The notes beneath the pieces are model-generated. The model was not told where the DNA came from. It saw only the letters and a program-made list of their open reading frames with translations, and made no database searches. 64,000 bases of DNA, taken from NCBI GenBank assembly GCA_027943335.1, contig BSBK01001878.1, positions 201,001-265,000 of the forward strand, read 5' to 3'. Source of the DNA: Chamaecyparis obtusa (Eukaryota; Streptophyta; Pinopsida; Cupressales; Cupressaceae). Within the stretch, counting starts at the first letter, position 1; each line of letters starts with the position of its first letter. The position numbers and the translations under genes are program-made. Below, in pieces: positions 34,333 through 47,514 of the stretch.

Positions 34333-37300
34333 TGTAATACCCTCTCTGATGATTATATTTTGACTCTTTGATTTGGATATTTTGCATTATGATGATTATA
34401 AATATATGTTTACATTCATTTTTATGGGCGATGATATGCTTGTCAGATGATTTAGATACACTCATTTATGATTAATGTTTAATGTTTATTTATCTTTATA
34501 TGTTTATGAGGAAGTAGAGCTAACCCAAGGATTTTAATCTAACCATTACTATCTATGATGTCTCATGTTTCATATGTGATTGATGTGTTTTCATGACTCA
34601 GAATGAAGTCATAGTTACTCACTTAGTTGAGGTCCACACGATGTATCGATCCTAGTCATTTGTTTGCATATGTCTTATTATGTATCTATGCACATGTATC
34701 TCTTCTTAGTGATACAGGCTTGCAAGTACTGGATATTGTCTCCACTTGGCTTCATAGGTCTAAGTGATCCCTCAAAATCCTCAACCGTTGTTGTTCAGAG
34801 ATGGTCCATAGTTCACACACGAGAAAACCCTATAGTTTTGATTATTTTACCCAATCTCTTGGGTTGGTTTTGGGTTGATTTGAGTTCCTTATTTTATATA
34901 ACCTTTGATGTCGGTCTCATTTATTTGGTTATGAGATATGTAGAATAATGATATTTTCTCTCTATGTGTTAATCATATATACAAAGTCTGCATATATGGG
35001 TGCACACGTATATGCATACCTGTATATACTCATTTATTGATGTGTTTCTTCCTATGAGTGTATTAGTTATAATCACAATTCTATTTATTTTGATGTATAA
35101 TGTGGCTTTAGATAAATATAATAAATGCAAAGTGAATAAACAAAAATAATAAATATAATATAAAAGTAAATAAAACTAATTAGCTACTCCTATATTTACT
35201 CCTACTTTATAGACTCTCTCTCTCTTTCTTGTATGTCTTGTTAGTATAGAGGGTGGGAATGGAACTCGAGACCTCTAGTTTGTAAGGGGTCCCAAGTTGC
35301 CATTGGGTTAGTGACTTCCTTACGAAGTATACCCAAATATATTTTATATATATAAGAGTTAGTTGCTATTAATTATAAAAAAATTAATAATAATAATAAA
35401 ACTATATAGGTGGAGTTAAATTATTTAATAAGCTCAGTAAGAGAGTACATGAACGGTAGGTGAAAGTTAGTTGCCTAAGGGGTAAAACTGACTATTGATT
35501 AAGTTATTTTTATTTATTATTAGATTTATTTAATAAATTAGGTGAGGACATTGCTTTATAGGAAGCAACTCCCTCAACATCTAGAACTACCTGGAGGTTT
35601 ACTTATAGGGAGAGATCACTGAGCATAAGGAAGGGGATTGCTCAAGAAGTGGCATAAGGATTGGGAGAAAGCTAGGCTCGGGAAAAGTGTTGTGTTAGGG
35701 ACCTCCATCAAATGATCCAGGTAGGCTTTTGAATCCAGAAAAAGCCTCTTTTGTGTCTCTCTCTCACTTCTCTCTTTGTTTTCTCATGGTTCTCTTTGTG
35801 TGTGTTTATTTATTTCTGGAAGGTTAGAATTTAAATTATTAAAATAAAACCATAATAGCCTTCGTAATGATCTACATAAAATGAACTAGAAATGTTTTAG
35901 TATAAAAAAATTACGGAACCTGGCTCCGTTGGGTTTTTGAATTTTAGGACAAAAAATTAATGCACAGGCATAAGTAAATTTAAAAAGAATTAAAACATTA
36001 ATAATACTGAAATAATAAATGTAATAAATTAGATGTTATTTTTAGGTTCTAAATTATTTTAATATTTAAAGATTAACATGTTTAATTTTATAATATTTTA
36101 TTTGAGAGGTTTTGTTTAATAAGTTATTTGTCAAATTAAATAGGGGAGATTATTAGATTTTAAATTTAATGATTTTATATATGCGATAAATTTTTTTGGC
36201 AAAAATCATTTAAACTTTTAGTAAAAATATAGGAGAAATTATAGGAAAATAATAATGAAGAAATATAGGAGAAAAATAAGGAGAGATTGTAGGAGGAAAA
36301 TAAATAATTAAAAGAAAAGAAATGAAATAAATAAATTAAAAGTGGGATATTAATATGCATAGAAAATCCATCTTTATAACATAAGAAAGTATTAACCAAA
36401 CATATTCAATTTAGAAGGAAAAAAAAAAGGGGTCATTTTTTTAACAAGAGAAGAATATGGAGTCCAATGCTAAGGTAGAAAATTTATTTATTAAAAATAT
36501 ATGTTATGTATAGAAATTAGTATTATTATAAAATAAAATTTGTTTTACATATTAATGATATAAATGTATAGATATAAACGATGTATTATAAATAGAATAA
36601 TTAAAATAAGAGAAGTTAGTTAATAATAATTAACGATATTATTTAAAATTTTAAATTAAATGAAATTAGGATTAGTCTATTTATAATTATTCTATTTAAT
36701 TAAAAGTGGTGTAGGATTTAATTAAGAAACCTAATGTAATTTATGTTTATAAATTAAGATGTTAACTTTAGTTTATATTAAGTTTGGATTTAATAAGAAT
36801 TTCAACTTAATTAATATTGAACAATAAATTAAATGTATTACGTTTGTAATGAGCCTAAATTTTATAAAGATTAGTTTATGTTAAATTAGGAACCCTTTTT
36901 TGATATCATAATTAAACAATTCATAGATATGGTCGTTAGGTCCTATGTGTATATTTTGATGTTGGTTAATTCTAACTTTGATTGATTTTTATTTTTATTT
37001 GTAAGGATTATAGTGCTACCTTGTATCATGTAGGTGTATCTAGGAATTGTACCTCCCTCTACACTTACTTGTATGATATTATGTTAGGAATAATTGTGAG
37101 ATCTCTAGTTTTATTGTATGTCATCTTTTGACTTGAGGGTTAGGGTTTGTCCTAGTGATATGGGCCCTAGGAAAACACCAAAAGGATCCTAAGGGAGGGA
37201 TTTATATGAGAAGTTATAAACCCTAGATAGCCTATTTTTTGAGTAAGGTTCCTAGGTGAGTGGCGCACCACAAGGATAACCTTTGGGTGAGTTTGGAAAA

Positions 37301-38264
37301 AAAAACCTAATATAATTCATAACTGGTTGGGAATTGGTAAGGGATTTAATAAAATTTTAATAGCCCACATAGGTCCTGTTGGAGTACCAGGGTCATTGTA
37401 GCTATTGGGGCAGGTCACATGAGGGCGCCAGGGTACATGACTGCTAGGAAGGATCCTAACAGATAGGACTATGCGATGACACTCACTTGGTCTGTATCCT
37501 AGGGAACTCCACTCTTGGTCTTTTGTTTTATGTTTCTTTGTTTCTTGTTGTTTTTGGTTTGGGTGGTTTTCCCGCAACCTTAGACTGCCCAGTTTTCCCT
37601 ATGTGAACAATGGTTCTATCTGCTAGCATGGGGGAGTGGACCTTTGTGGATCCATGTGGTTGGGTGGTGATCCTTTTCAAGGTATTGTTTGTGTTTGTGC
37701 TATTCATGGAGCATTTGAAGCTGTTGAAGACATTTCTTGCTATTTTTAGTGTTGTATCTTAGAAAGAAAATTGTAAAAATATTGTAAATTGTTATTCATA
37801 TTCATGCAATCCTATAAGGCCTTGTCTTATAGAAGGTATATTGCAAGCATTCATGTACTTGGGAAGGGTATATCTAGGAAAATTATGGGAATGATAATCA
37901 ATATGTATTATTGTTGTTGGAAGAAAGTAATGGTTTAGAATATGGAAAGTGTAATTGTTGAAAGAATGTGAATTTAAATGTGTTAATGTTATTTCATGTT
38001 GAAAAAGAAAGAAATGTTTGTTTTAGTAAACTTGTCTCTCTCTCTACTTTCTCTTATGTGGTTAAATGGATTAGAGGAATTTCTATCTTTAGTTTATTTT
38101 AAATCTTAATGCACTATGAAAAATGGTTTTAAAGGAATAGTCTTGTAAGGGAACCTGTTAGGACTTTAATACCTAGTAACTTAAGGAAGTCAAAAGAAGA
38201 AAAAAAAATGTAATTTTTCTCTTGTTTTTGTCTTGTCCTTTCGGGTTCCTTGGCGGGCATGATA
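34333..38264 (+). repeat. 3' LTR of element C
   Basis: 3,932 bases, from TGTAATACCCTCTCTG to GGCGGGCATGATA, the last CA changed to TA. By eye about 95% identical to the 5' LTR, with small indels at the AAT run and at the 22-base GC-rich segment. Confidence 0.9.
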
Positions 38265-38308
38265 GATTCACTCCCCCTCTCAATTATCTCTTTAGAATAT
38301 TCCTAACA
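38265..38308 (+). repeat. 5' LTR of element B, last segment
   Basis: The 44 bases after element C, from the duplicated GATTC through CACTCCCCCTCTCA to ATTCCTAACA, complete the B 5' LTR. Together the three segments give about 1.3 kb, equal to the 1,309-base 3' LTR. Confidence 0.88.
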
Positions 38309-38310
38309 AT

Positions 38311-38322
38311 TAGTATCAGATC
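38311..38322 (+). other. Primer binding site of element B
   Basis: TAGTATCAGATC, two changes from the initiator tRNA-Met primer site, two bases after the LTR. Confidence 0.75.
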
Positions 38323-38365
38323 CAAGTGCCTCGAAGAGAAATTTTAATAGCTTGAGGTTGATCAG

Positions 38366-39282
38366 ATGGCGTACTTCAGGAAAGAAAGTCCTAAGTTCGA
38401 TAGAGAGAATTATCTTGATTGGAAGAACAAGATGGTGACTGATTTGCAGTGCATTGGTTTTGAATTTTTTGATGTGACTATCAAAGCAGCTAAGATACCT
38501 ACCCTTGAAGACCTTGCACAAGAAGATGCTACTAATAGGCAAAAGGAATTTTTTCATCATAATGCTATTGCTAAAGAATCCCTTATCAATTCCCTTTCTG
38601 ATGGTGAATTTTTAGAAATTAAAAAGGTGGATACAACCCACAAAATATGGAAGCACCTAGAAGACATATTTGAAGGAGACAAACAAGAAAAGGATGCACT
38701 AGAAAGACATGGAAGAAAAGATAGAATGCATTAGAGATGCTTCCTAAAGAAAATATCAGATCTTACAATCAAAGGATAAATGAAGTAGTTGTTAGAATCA
38801 GAAACAATGGTGGAGAGATTTCAGAAGAGGACATTATGGACAAGTTAATGACTACTCTCACCCTTGAATATGAAAGCAAGATCAAAATCCTTGATGAGAC
38901 CATGTAGCTTACATCTAATTTCAAGAGAGAGAATTTGATCAGAAAAATCTCTGCCTTTGAGATTTCAAGATTGAAGACAAAACCAAAGAGTGAAACAACC
39001 TTCAAAGCAACAGTTCATGCTAAGAAATCTGCAAAGACTTTTGGTAATTTTGATGATGATGATGAAGAGAAAACATTAGATGATTTTATTGCTATGATTG
39101 CCAAAAGAGAAAAGAAAGGAAAAGGAAAATATGAAGGTCAATTACAATTTAAGTTCTTTCCATGTAATAAGATTGGTTACTTTGCATCTAAGTGTCCTAC
39201 TAGAGCTAGAAAGTTCAAAAAGGATTACAAGCCTAAGTATTCTAAGGAATGCTACTATGCTAGAGATGGAGTATCAGATTAA
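38366..39282 (+). pseudogene. gag of element B (broken)
   Basis: It starts MAYFRKESPKFDRENYLDWK, 57 bases after the LTR, a typical copia gag opening (FDRENYLDWKNKM). The first frame ends at 38734; the protein continues in another frame (VVVRIRNNGGEISEEDIMDK, then YESKIKILDETM) with a TAG near 38905 and an open piece at 38935-39282. The single zinc knuckle is damaged: FFPCNKIGYFASKCP, with the first Cys and the His replaced. The gag is much shorter in coiled coil than those of A and G. It forms the particle shell in intact relatives. Confidence 0.85.
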
Positions 39283-40243
39283 GAATCTGGTGAAGAAGAA
39301 ATTGGATTCATTTCTATTATAGACAAAATGAATAATAAGATAGCTCATGAAGATAAGAAAGGAAATCAAGAGCTTGCATTGATTTCACAACCTAACATAA
39401 GGACAAATTGGATTATAGACAGTGGTTGTTCACATCACATGACAGGTGATAAAGGTAGGTTTGTTCATTTCAACAAATAAAATGGAGGTATGGTTAGATT
39501 TGGAGACAACACTGCTAAACCAATAGTTGGTATAGGAGCCATCACTTTGGATGGAAAGAATAGTACTAATGATGTTCTTTATGTTGATGGTTTCAAACAT
39601 AACCTTCTCAGTGTTGGACAGTTACTTAGAAAAGACAATCACTTGGAGTTCAAAGATGACAAATGCATCATTAACAACAAAGATGGTGTTATGATTACAT
39701 CAGGCTCAAAGACAAGAGGTAATGTTTTTCAACTCAATTCAGAAGTGAGTTGTTTTGTTGCTAAAGTTGATGACAATTGGTTGTGGCATAAAAGACTATG
39801 TCATATCAATTTTGATAACATAGTAAATATAAGAAATGTAAAGGCAGTAAGGGATCTACCTAGCATAGCAAAGCTAGTTGATACTATATGCAGGGAATGT
39901 GTGATGGGAAAGCATGTGACAAACTCATTTAGGAGCAAGCAGAATTCAGTAGAGAACAAGTTGGATCTAATTCACACAGACCTATGTGGTCCAACTCAAA
40001 CAAGATCATACTATGGTGAAAGGTATTTTATTTTGTTTGTTGATGATTATACTAGAATGATGTGGGTTGCATTCTTGAAAGACAAGTCAGAAGCATTTGA
40101 GAAGTTCAAAATATTCAAAGCTAAGGTTGAGAATGAATCTGGACTAAATATAAAATGTTTGAGATCGGATAGAGGAGGATAATTCACCTCTGATAGATTC
40201 TATGAGTACTATGAAGAACATGGCATAAAGAGATAGTTAAGTG
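39283..40243 (+). pseudogene. Protease and first part of integrase of element B (broken)
   Basis: In the same frame as the end of gag, separated by a TAA at 39280. The protease active site is WIIDSGCSHHMTGDKGRF near 39409. After a stop, the pre-integrase zinc domain reads WHKRLCHINFDNI...ICRECVMGKH, and the integrase core begins LDLIHTDLCGP...FVDDYTRMMWVAFLKDKSEAF, then CLRSDRGG, so the first two catalytic Asp residues are kept. GG is followed by TAA in place of the usual Glu codon. The frame carries TAG at 40234-40236, where relatives have Gln (RQLSA), and is cut by element F at 40243. Confidence 0.9.
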
Positions 40244-41364
40244 TGTTAGGAATGGGAACACTGAGAGGGGGGGGGCATGAATCAGTGTTCACTATATTTT
40301 AAATTTTCTCTTTAATCTTTATTATGAACTTAAATGCTTAAGTACTAAAATAAACATTCATATAAATATGAAACATGAAATCAATGCATGACACCAATAT
40401 GATTATGGGGAAACCCAAATAGGTAAAAAACCCAGTGGGAATTGACACCTACTAATATTTTGCACTAGTGTTTTTTGATCCTTGTTAGAAGATCCTTTAC
40501 CCTGTTAGGAGTAGCTTTACAATGCTTTAAGTATAGTAGACCTTGTTAAGGGTTAGACCCTATTAGAAGTATTTTACAATGATCCATGTTAGGGGAGTGG
40601 ACTCACTATCCTAGAGCTCATTACTCAAATGGTGAGGGCTACAACCTTCATATATTAGATACACACTATATCTACTAGGTGAACTATTATTGTGACATTG
40701 CTTTTCAAATCAGTTCCTTTTGTGCGCTGATGCTTTGACCTCTTGCAAAGCTCTAATACATCTTATGTTTTCTTTGCATACCTCTATTCTTCTTATCACA
40801 ACTCTCTTTCAACTTCCATACCAAATAAAATGGGCACACCTTATATTTATGCGCTCATACAAAATACATAATTAGGTTGGCCCTATAACTAATTACAAAC
40901 AACGCTTCTAAATGAATTGGATTAAGCGTGCTTAAAATTATACATATAAACATGTTGGAAACCTAAATACAATGGGTTCATAGCCTTTACAATATTATAT
41001 TACAATCACAAACCAAAATGCTAATTGTCGGCTCCATGCTCTATTCTCTGCTGGTACACATTGGCTATGCAACTTCAACTATCTGTAACTTTCATATATT
41101 TGCATATCTTCTTATGTTCTCTTAGACTAAGCAAGAATATAGTCTAACCAACTTAACTTCAAGGTCACATACCATAATTCATCTGTACACATGTGCGTTG
41201 ATGCTCTGAGCTACAGGAACTCTGTACACTATCCAATCTTCAACACTTAGCTAATTTGTGATCTTCTCATCAGGTGCGCGACTCCAAACTACTATATGAA
41301 TTTTTTTTCCATAATGACAACACTATATCTAGTCATATACCTTAGTATAGACAACTTTCCAACA
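40244..41364 (-). repeat. 3' LTR of element F
   Basis: Plus-strand ends TGTTAGGAATGGG and CTTTCCAACA. It aligns with 46392-47514, by eye about 87%. A TATA-like stretch lies near 40852-40866 on the minus strand. A nine-base G run near 40265 is the complement of the C-rich run near the element end. Confidence 0.9.
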
Positions 41365-41656
41365 ATCTCCTCCTTTTTCATTGATGGCAACAAAGGAATA
41401 TGGCCAAGTTACTAATTGTCCCTTAACACAAAAACTTTTGTCTTCTATACATTCTTTATACATAATCTTATATGTCATCTTATATCTCTCTATACAAATA
41501 TATACTCCATATTCTATACACAACTCCCACTTTGACATTAATGACAAAGGTATGCCAAAAAATTGTATCTACACATACTTACTTAGGGAAAACATTCGAA
41601 TATGCTATCTTGAGATTGTGTATTTCCTTCTACAAAGTTATCAATGAGTTAACTAT
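41365..41656 (-). other. 3' untranslated region and polypurine tract of element F
   Basis: On the minus strand the tract GAAAAAGGAGGAGAT (41379-41365) abuts the LTR. Just upstream, CCATATTCCTTTG and TTGCCATCAATG (41402-41376) form one arm of the inverted repeat that is better kept in A. No coding content. Confidence 0.65.
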
Positions 41657-44600
41657 TTAGAGATGGGTGGATAAAGCATATTGAAGCTTCTCCATCTTCT
41701 TCAAATATGTGCTCGTACCTTGATCATAGGTTATCATGGTGGCATCAATTTCCTTTATGTTCTGATTTAGAATGTCTAGTGATGGCACAAAAGCATTCCT
41801 CAACTGAGTCTGTCTAGACCTTATCTTTTCCATCTCTTTCTCCACCTTCTCAATTTTGTCCATCTAACCTTGGTAGATATTGTTGCACATGTTTACATCA
41901 GCGGATGTGTTTGTCACTAAACTCTTCACCTACTCAATCATAGCTTCTACTTCTTTTATTTCCTTGAAAATGGCATTAGTAAGCTTATCTGATCCATGCA
42001 GTCTACAATGAATTTCCTTCCTTGAGCAAAAAATTCTTTTAGGGATTCTTGTCCTATCTTGAGTGAATTTAGATCTAGAGCAAAGTTGTTCATCAACTCA
42101 TTCAGTCTCTTCTCCAAGTACTTCTCTTTTGCAATCTTGGATGAAGATTCTTCAAGGCTTGAAAAATTACTTTTGAACTATGAGATGACTGTACTCACAT
42201 CATCAACTACGTGTACCTTGGACACTTTCTTGTCTTCTGGCAATAGGCTACTCAATATGTTCACAGATTCCACAAGGAGAGGATTTATCATGACTTTTTT
42301 CTCCTTTGCTATCTCCATAGCCAAGAGATTGAACTTAATCAGGTCTTCTTCTTTCCATGAGTCCAAACTAGATGTGTCTAGTGTCAAACTTGACAAAAAT
42401 GCTGAGGAAGGAGTGATCAGAGTTCTATCCATCACTTCTTATTTCACTAAGACCAGCTCAACAGAAGATTCATTTTTATGTTTACTTTATTTTTCATCTT
42501 CTCTTCTTTCTTTTCTACTTCTTTCTTTTCTTCTTCTTTCTCATCCGATATGTCTTCAATAAGCACTTCTTCTTGATGAGTGGGATGTGAGATACTACAT
42601 AAGATTTTAGCTTCTTGTGTGCTCACAAAAGCTTCCTCCAACTTATCTAACTCTGTGTTAGTGGCTGCCATTGCTATCTCCACATTATCAATGATAATGG
42701 TGCTATCCTTGAGTGATTCTGATATGGGCATAGATTGATCTACCTTTGTTTGTGCTTCCACTATAGACATTGAATCTTAAGGACCTGTAGATTGTACATT
42801 GATGGTCTCTTCTACTTTGTCTTGCTTACTAGGTGTTTGAGAGATGGGTGTAGACTTAGGTTTCATGTGATTCTCTAAGAGTACTTTCTCAAAAGCCTTC
42901 TCCATTTCATGACAAATTAGCTCATAGTCTTTTTTCATGAGTTGAAGTGTCCTCATCTTTGTTCTTAAGTGCAACTTCACTAGATTTAGTAACAAAGACC
43001 TTCCTTCAATAGAGAATACTGGAACAGTGGAATCAAGAATTTATTCTCTTATTATGAGATCTTCTTTAGTGGCTTTTCTTTTTAAGGTGTCCATTATTTC
43101 TCATACCTTATTTGGAATTTCTATTTTCAATTCAAGAACTATCTTCTTGAACTTTATCATATGTTTGACAATCATATCATGTATCTCTGATTTGTCAATC
43201 TCACTATAATTTTCATAAAACTTCCCTACTTGATCAATTCTACCCTCATCAACAATTCTAGTGCTCAATACTTTAAGGCTAGGTCTGAATCCTCCCTTAG
43301 GAGGTGCTTGACTAATTTTTTTGCTCCTTAATGCTCGCAAAGATGGATGACTAGTGCTGGTTACTTTCTTCCTTTTTATTATAGGCTTATACTCTGGAGG
43401 AGCATTGAAATCACTGGTTTCTTTGGGTGCAGAAGGATTTTCATCATTCATATCCTTCTGACTGTCATCTTTTTCAATTTTTATTTTCTTCATCTTAGGA
43501 TCTTCTTGTTCTTTTTCTACTGTTGCACTCTTTAATTCCAAAGCAATCTTATCTTCCCTTGCCTTGTCAAGGTCTTCTTGAGACACACCATGTATTCTCA
43601 AGATTTCTGATGTGATTTTAGAGACTGTCCTCTTAGTTTCTATGTTGTTCAATTTAGCATCAACTTCCCTTGTCTTTTCCTCATAAGTTCCCCACCTAGG
43701 TTCATTGGGTTCCTTGGGGACTGATAGAAGTACCTGTGCATAATCTTCTAGGACTTTTTCCTCTACTTCATAACCAAGTGGATGAATCCACTTAGTTCTA
43801 GGCTCAATAGCTTCCATACAAGTAGTATCAATTTCAACCATAAAGAATATTGTATCCTTATACTTTTCCACAATGTTTTTTGGAATTTTGTATCTCATCT
43901 ACATCTTAACCTTAAAGGTCTTTAATTCCAATGTTACATAGTCTCTCAATGTACTTTCAGTGGATGCTTTGAGGGATATCTATGGCATGGTTGGAATAGA
44001 CTTGTCCAAATACATATTTGAAACTTTTCCAACTATATGAAGGTACATATAGATGATTAGGGACCCAAACCTAAATATCTTTGTCTTGTCATGTTTGATA
44101 GCCTTGCTGTTATCAATCAACTATGCACACAAGATCTCACACAAGTTGAACTCACCATCTTCCTTTACAAGCCTTATGGTTGCTAGAATAGTGCCCACAG
44201 ACACACTATTCACCCTTTTGGTGTGATGAAACCTATATCCTAGTATCATTGACATCAGTTTGATGTCTTCTTGCTTAATAGGCTTGATTTTTATGTCGCG
44301 CCTATCACTCCTTGACTTACATGCTTGCTCAACCATTTTCCTAACATCCTTGCCCACAAGAAGGATGACACCTTTTCTTGAAAGGCCTATCATCTCATAG
44401 ATCAAGTCACTAGTGATTCTAACTAGTACATCACCAATCCAAAAAAAATCATCATGAATTCTTCTTAACAATATCTTTATCCATTCTATCTCATAGAGTT
44501 CATATGCCATAGCATACTCAATAATAGGTTGATCATTCCATTTTACATATTCATCCATGAATGTCTTTTTTGGTTTCAACATGGTATCCATGTGCACCCT

Positions 44601-44786
44601 AAGTCTATCCAATCCAATTGGTTCCTTCTTAAAATAAATTTAAGCCCTAATGTCTTCCACATGCATGACATCGATAGGTGTACGAGAGAAATCTCCCTCT
44701 AAATCATCTAGGGTTGATTTAAAAGGGTGCCTCTTGAAAACATATCTTTTCTTCTTAGTGACATCATAAACAATGGGAGTGGCCAT
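41657..44786 (-). pseudogene. Second ORF of element F (non-pol, about 1,040 codons, broken)
   Basis: It starts MATPIVYDVTKKKRYVFKRH at 44786. Open pieces are 44612-44121, 43898-43101, 42995-42777, 42770-42447, 42435-42178 and 41863-41657. Landmarks as in A: PIIEYAMAYELYEIEWIKIL, LVRITSDLIYEMIGLSRKG, FRFGSLIIYMYLHIVGKVS, then IVEKYKDTIFFMVEIDTTCM and PLGYEVEE, WGTYEEKTREV, a Glu/Lys-rich middle and a C-terminal coiled coil (QNIKEIDATMITYDQG). Stops fall at TAG codons where A has Gln (44121-44123, 43980-43982). There is a shift near 42060. A TAG after YQG is shared with A. No polymerase, protease or integrase motif; function unknown. Confidence 0.75.
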
Positions 44787-45209
44787 GACTTACTTGATAA
44801 ACACTTTCCAACTGATCTTTGACATAATTTGATGACTTCCAAATCAGTGCAATGAGCTAGAGTTTCTACAACTGACCAAATGCACTGCAAACACTAATAG
44901 TTCAATCTCCAAGTCTTCACAACAACTTCCAAGGGTCTTTCTATTCACTATCACTCTAAATTTGAATGCAATGAGCAATCAAATAACTTTATGTGTACTT
45001 AAAAGTGAGAATTCCACCATTAATGCATGTTGCGTAAACTAGGCTGTCACTTCAAAATTTGTAACGTGAATTCTGCTAACATTCAACATGTGCACTCTTG
45101 CACGAAGGTTCCTATACTTAAGTCCAAAGGTGCGTACTCTGAGGATGAGTATACTAGCCACACAGGGGTCTAGAGCTAAATTAGCTCCCCCTATGACCCT
45201 AAGGGCCAT
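44787..45209 (-). other. Spacer between gag and second ORF of element F
   Basis: 423 bases, matching the length of the A spacer (421). The part next to gag, with GTCATAGGGGGAGCTAATTT (45202-45183), is conserved in A and H. No coding content. Confidence 0.5.
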
Positions 45210-46337
45210 TTATCTAGATGTAGAGGGTGCATCCACTGTGGATGCATCCAATACATTCTCATTAGTCATGTCCTTTTTCTCTGACCAAACCATGCTCACA
45301 TCATCTGAGGCTTTGACAAAATTAACTTCTCCTACGGGATCCAAAACTGGTTCTTCAGCCTTTTTAAGGCTTCCCTGACCTTGTGTCCTTGATCTACAGA
45401 ACCTTGAGATATGTCCAACCTTGTTACAAGAGTGAAAAATGACTGGAGGTCTTATAGTCCTTGGCACATTGACATGAGTCACCATTCTGCACTATTTTTC
45501 TATTTGACCATTATAGTTACATATCTGGCAAGTAACATTCTGAGAACTTCTTACATTTGTCTGATTCTAATTTCTTTGATCTTGCTAAATCCTATTCTTC
45601 TTGCTAGTCTTGCAATTCATAGCTCTATGACCAAACTTGTTGCATGAATAATAGTAGCCATTAAAAGATCTTACCTTTGTACAGTTCCTTGCAATGTGTC
45701 CATGTTTGTTACATGCAAAACAAGTTTATTCTACTTGCTTGCACTCATTCTTAGGTGGTCCACTATTATCTTTTCTTTGATCTTCAGTCTTTTCAGAATC
45801 AATAGAGTCCTTTTGTGAATCCTTTCTAACTCGCATATTGTCAATTTGATTTTGTGCTTCATTGTATCCAATACAGCTAGTGTCTCCTTTGGCTCTTCTT
45901 ACATACAACTGAGATTCTACTAAATCAACATTGGTGTGTAGCTTTTCAATATGGTCTTTTTCCTTTTTTAATTCAGATTCCAAGCTTTCTTTGATATTCC
46001 TTAGCTCCAAGATTTCCAAGTTAGCTTCCCTTAGTTCTTCATTGAGTTGAAGATTCTCCTTGACTTATTCATTATAGACATCTTGATTGTTCATCAATTT
46101 GTTGTCAAATTCTTCAAGATGATTTAATAAGGATGCATTTTATTCACTCAATTTCTTGACCTTTTCTTCAAGATCACTGTTAGAGAATCCTTTCAAATAT
46201 TTTCTTAGTTTTTTTATAACTAATTAAGCATCATTGAATTTTTCTTTTAGTTCTTCAATTTCTCTTTTTGAATTGTCTAGGTCTTCAAGAGTGGCTTCAA
46301 GATTTTTCTTTAGATGTTTCATTTCTTCTTTGTCCAT
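45210..46337 (-). pseudogene. gag-like gene of element F (broken)
   Basis: 376 codons from the ATG at 46335-46337 to the stop at 45210-45212, with several in-frame stops. Coiled coil (EILELRNIKESLESELKKEK) then four knuckles: CFACNKHGHIARNC (complete), YYSCNKFGHRAMNC (first Cys replaced by Tyr), CQICNYNGQIEK (damaged), and SCNKVGHISRFC. The tail DPVGEVNFVKASDDVSMVW is shared with H and A. Open pieces: 46019-45726 and 45485-45210. The start is fixed by agreement with H. Confidence 0.8.
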
Positions 46338-46377
46338 GATCTCCTCAAGTGGTTAAAATTCTATGCTAAGGACCAGA

Positions 46378-46389
46378 GCTCTGATAGCA
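46378..46389 (-). other. Primer binding site of element F
   Basis: The minus strand reads TGCTATCAGAGC, one base from the initiator tRNA-Met primer site, two bases inside the LTR. Confidence 0.8.
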
Positions 46390-46391
46390 AT

Positions 46392-47514
46392 TCTTAGGAA
46401 TGGGAACACTAAGAGGGGGGGGGGGGGGTGAATCCACGTTGACTATTTTTAACTTTTTTCTTCAATCTTTATTCTAAACTCAAATGCTTAAGTACTGAAA
46501 TAAACATTCACATAAACATGAAACATGAAATCAACACATGACACCAATATGATTACAAGGAAACCCAAATAGCTAAAAGCCCCAGTGGGAATTGACACCC
46601 ACTAATATTCTGCACTAGTTTTTTTTTATCGTTGTTAGAAGATCTTTTACCGTGTAAGGAGTAACTTTACAATGCTTTAAGTATAGTAGACCTTGTTAAG
46701 GGTCAGACCCTGTTAGGAGTGTTTTACAATGATCCCTATTAGGGGAGTGGACTCACTATCCTAGAGCTCACTACTTAAATGGTGAAGGCTACAACCTTCA
46801 GATATTAGATACACACTATATCTGCCAAGTGAACTGTTACTATGACATTTCTTGTCTGATTAGTTCCTTTGGGATGCTGATGCTTTGACCTTTAGAAAAG
46901 ATCTAATAAATCTTATGCTATCTTTGCATACCTCTACTCTTCTTATCACAACTCTCTTTCAACTTCCATACTGAATACAATGGGTGCACCTTATAGGTAT
47001 GCACTGATACAAAATACATAATTAGGTCAGCCTTATAACTAATTACAAACAATGCTTCCAAATGAATTGGCTTAAGTGTGCTTACAATTATACGTATAAA
47101 CATGTTAGAAACCTAAATACAATGGGCACATAGCCTTTACAATATTATATTACAATCACAAACCAAAATGCTCATTGTCGGTTCCATGCTCTCTTCTTTG
47201 TTGGCACACACTGGTTGTGCAACTTCAATTGTCTATAACTTTCATATCTTTGCATATCTTCTTATGCGCTCTTAGAATAAGAAAGAATATAGTATAACCA
47301 AATTAACTTCAAGGGTGAATACCATAATTCATCTGTACACATGTGCACTGATGCTCTAAGTTGCAGGAACTCTATACACTATCCAGTCTTCAACATTTAG
47401 TTGATTTTTGATCTTCTCATCAGGTGCGCTGACTCCAAACTGCTATATGAATTTGTTTCCATAATGATAATAGTATATCTAGTCATATACCTCAGTATAG
47501 AAAACTTTCCAAAA
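46392..47514 (-). repeat. 5' LTR of element F
   Basis: Homologous to 40244-41364. Plus-strand ends are TCTTAGGAATGGG and CTTTCCAAAA, so both terminal dinucleotides have decayed. It holds a 14-base G run at 46415-46428, longer than in the 3' LTR. Confidence 0.9.

Larger units (their letters stand above)
26406..38264 (+). mobile_element. Element C: LARD-like retrotransposon with 3.9 kb LTRs
   Basis: 11,859 bases, flanked by GATTT (26401-26405) and GATTC (38265-38269), inserted in the last 50 bases of the B 5' LTR. It has two long LTRs, a primer site, a 3,972-base internal region without genes and a polypurine tract. LTRs of about 4 kb around a non-coding interior of similar length match the large retrotransposon derivatives described in plants, thought to be moved by gypsy partners. 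The long TGTAATACC-type LTR end supports a gypsy origin. The LTR copies are very similar, so it is a younger layer. Confidence 0.88.
40244..47514 (-). mobile_element. Element F: two-ORF non-autonomous LTR element, same family as A
   Basis: 7,271 bases, flanked by an exact five-base duplication AAGTG (40239-40243 and 47515-47519), inserted into the integrase gene of B in the opposite orientation. Two LTRs of about 1,120 bases, primer site, gag-like pseudogene, spacer, second ORF, polypurine tract. No pol motif. Removing it with one duplication (7,276 bases) rejoins the B frame exactly. Confidence 0.93.
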
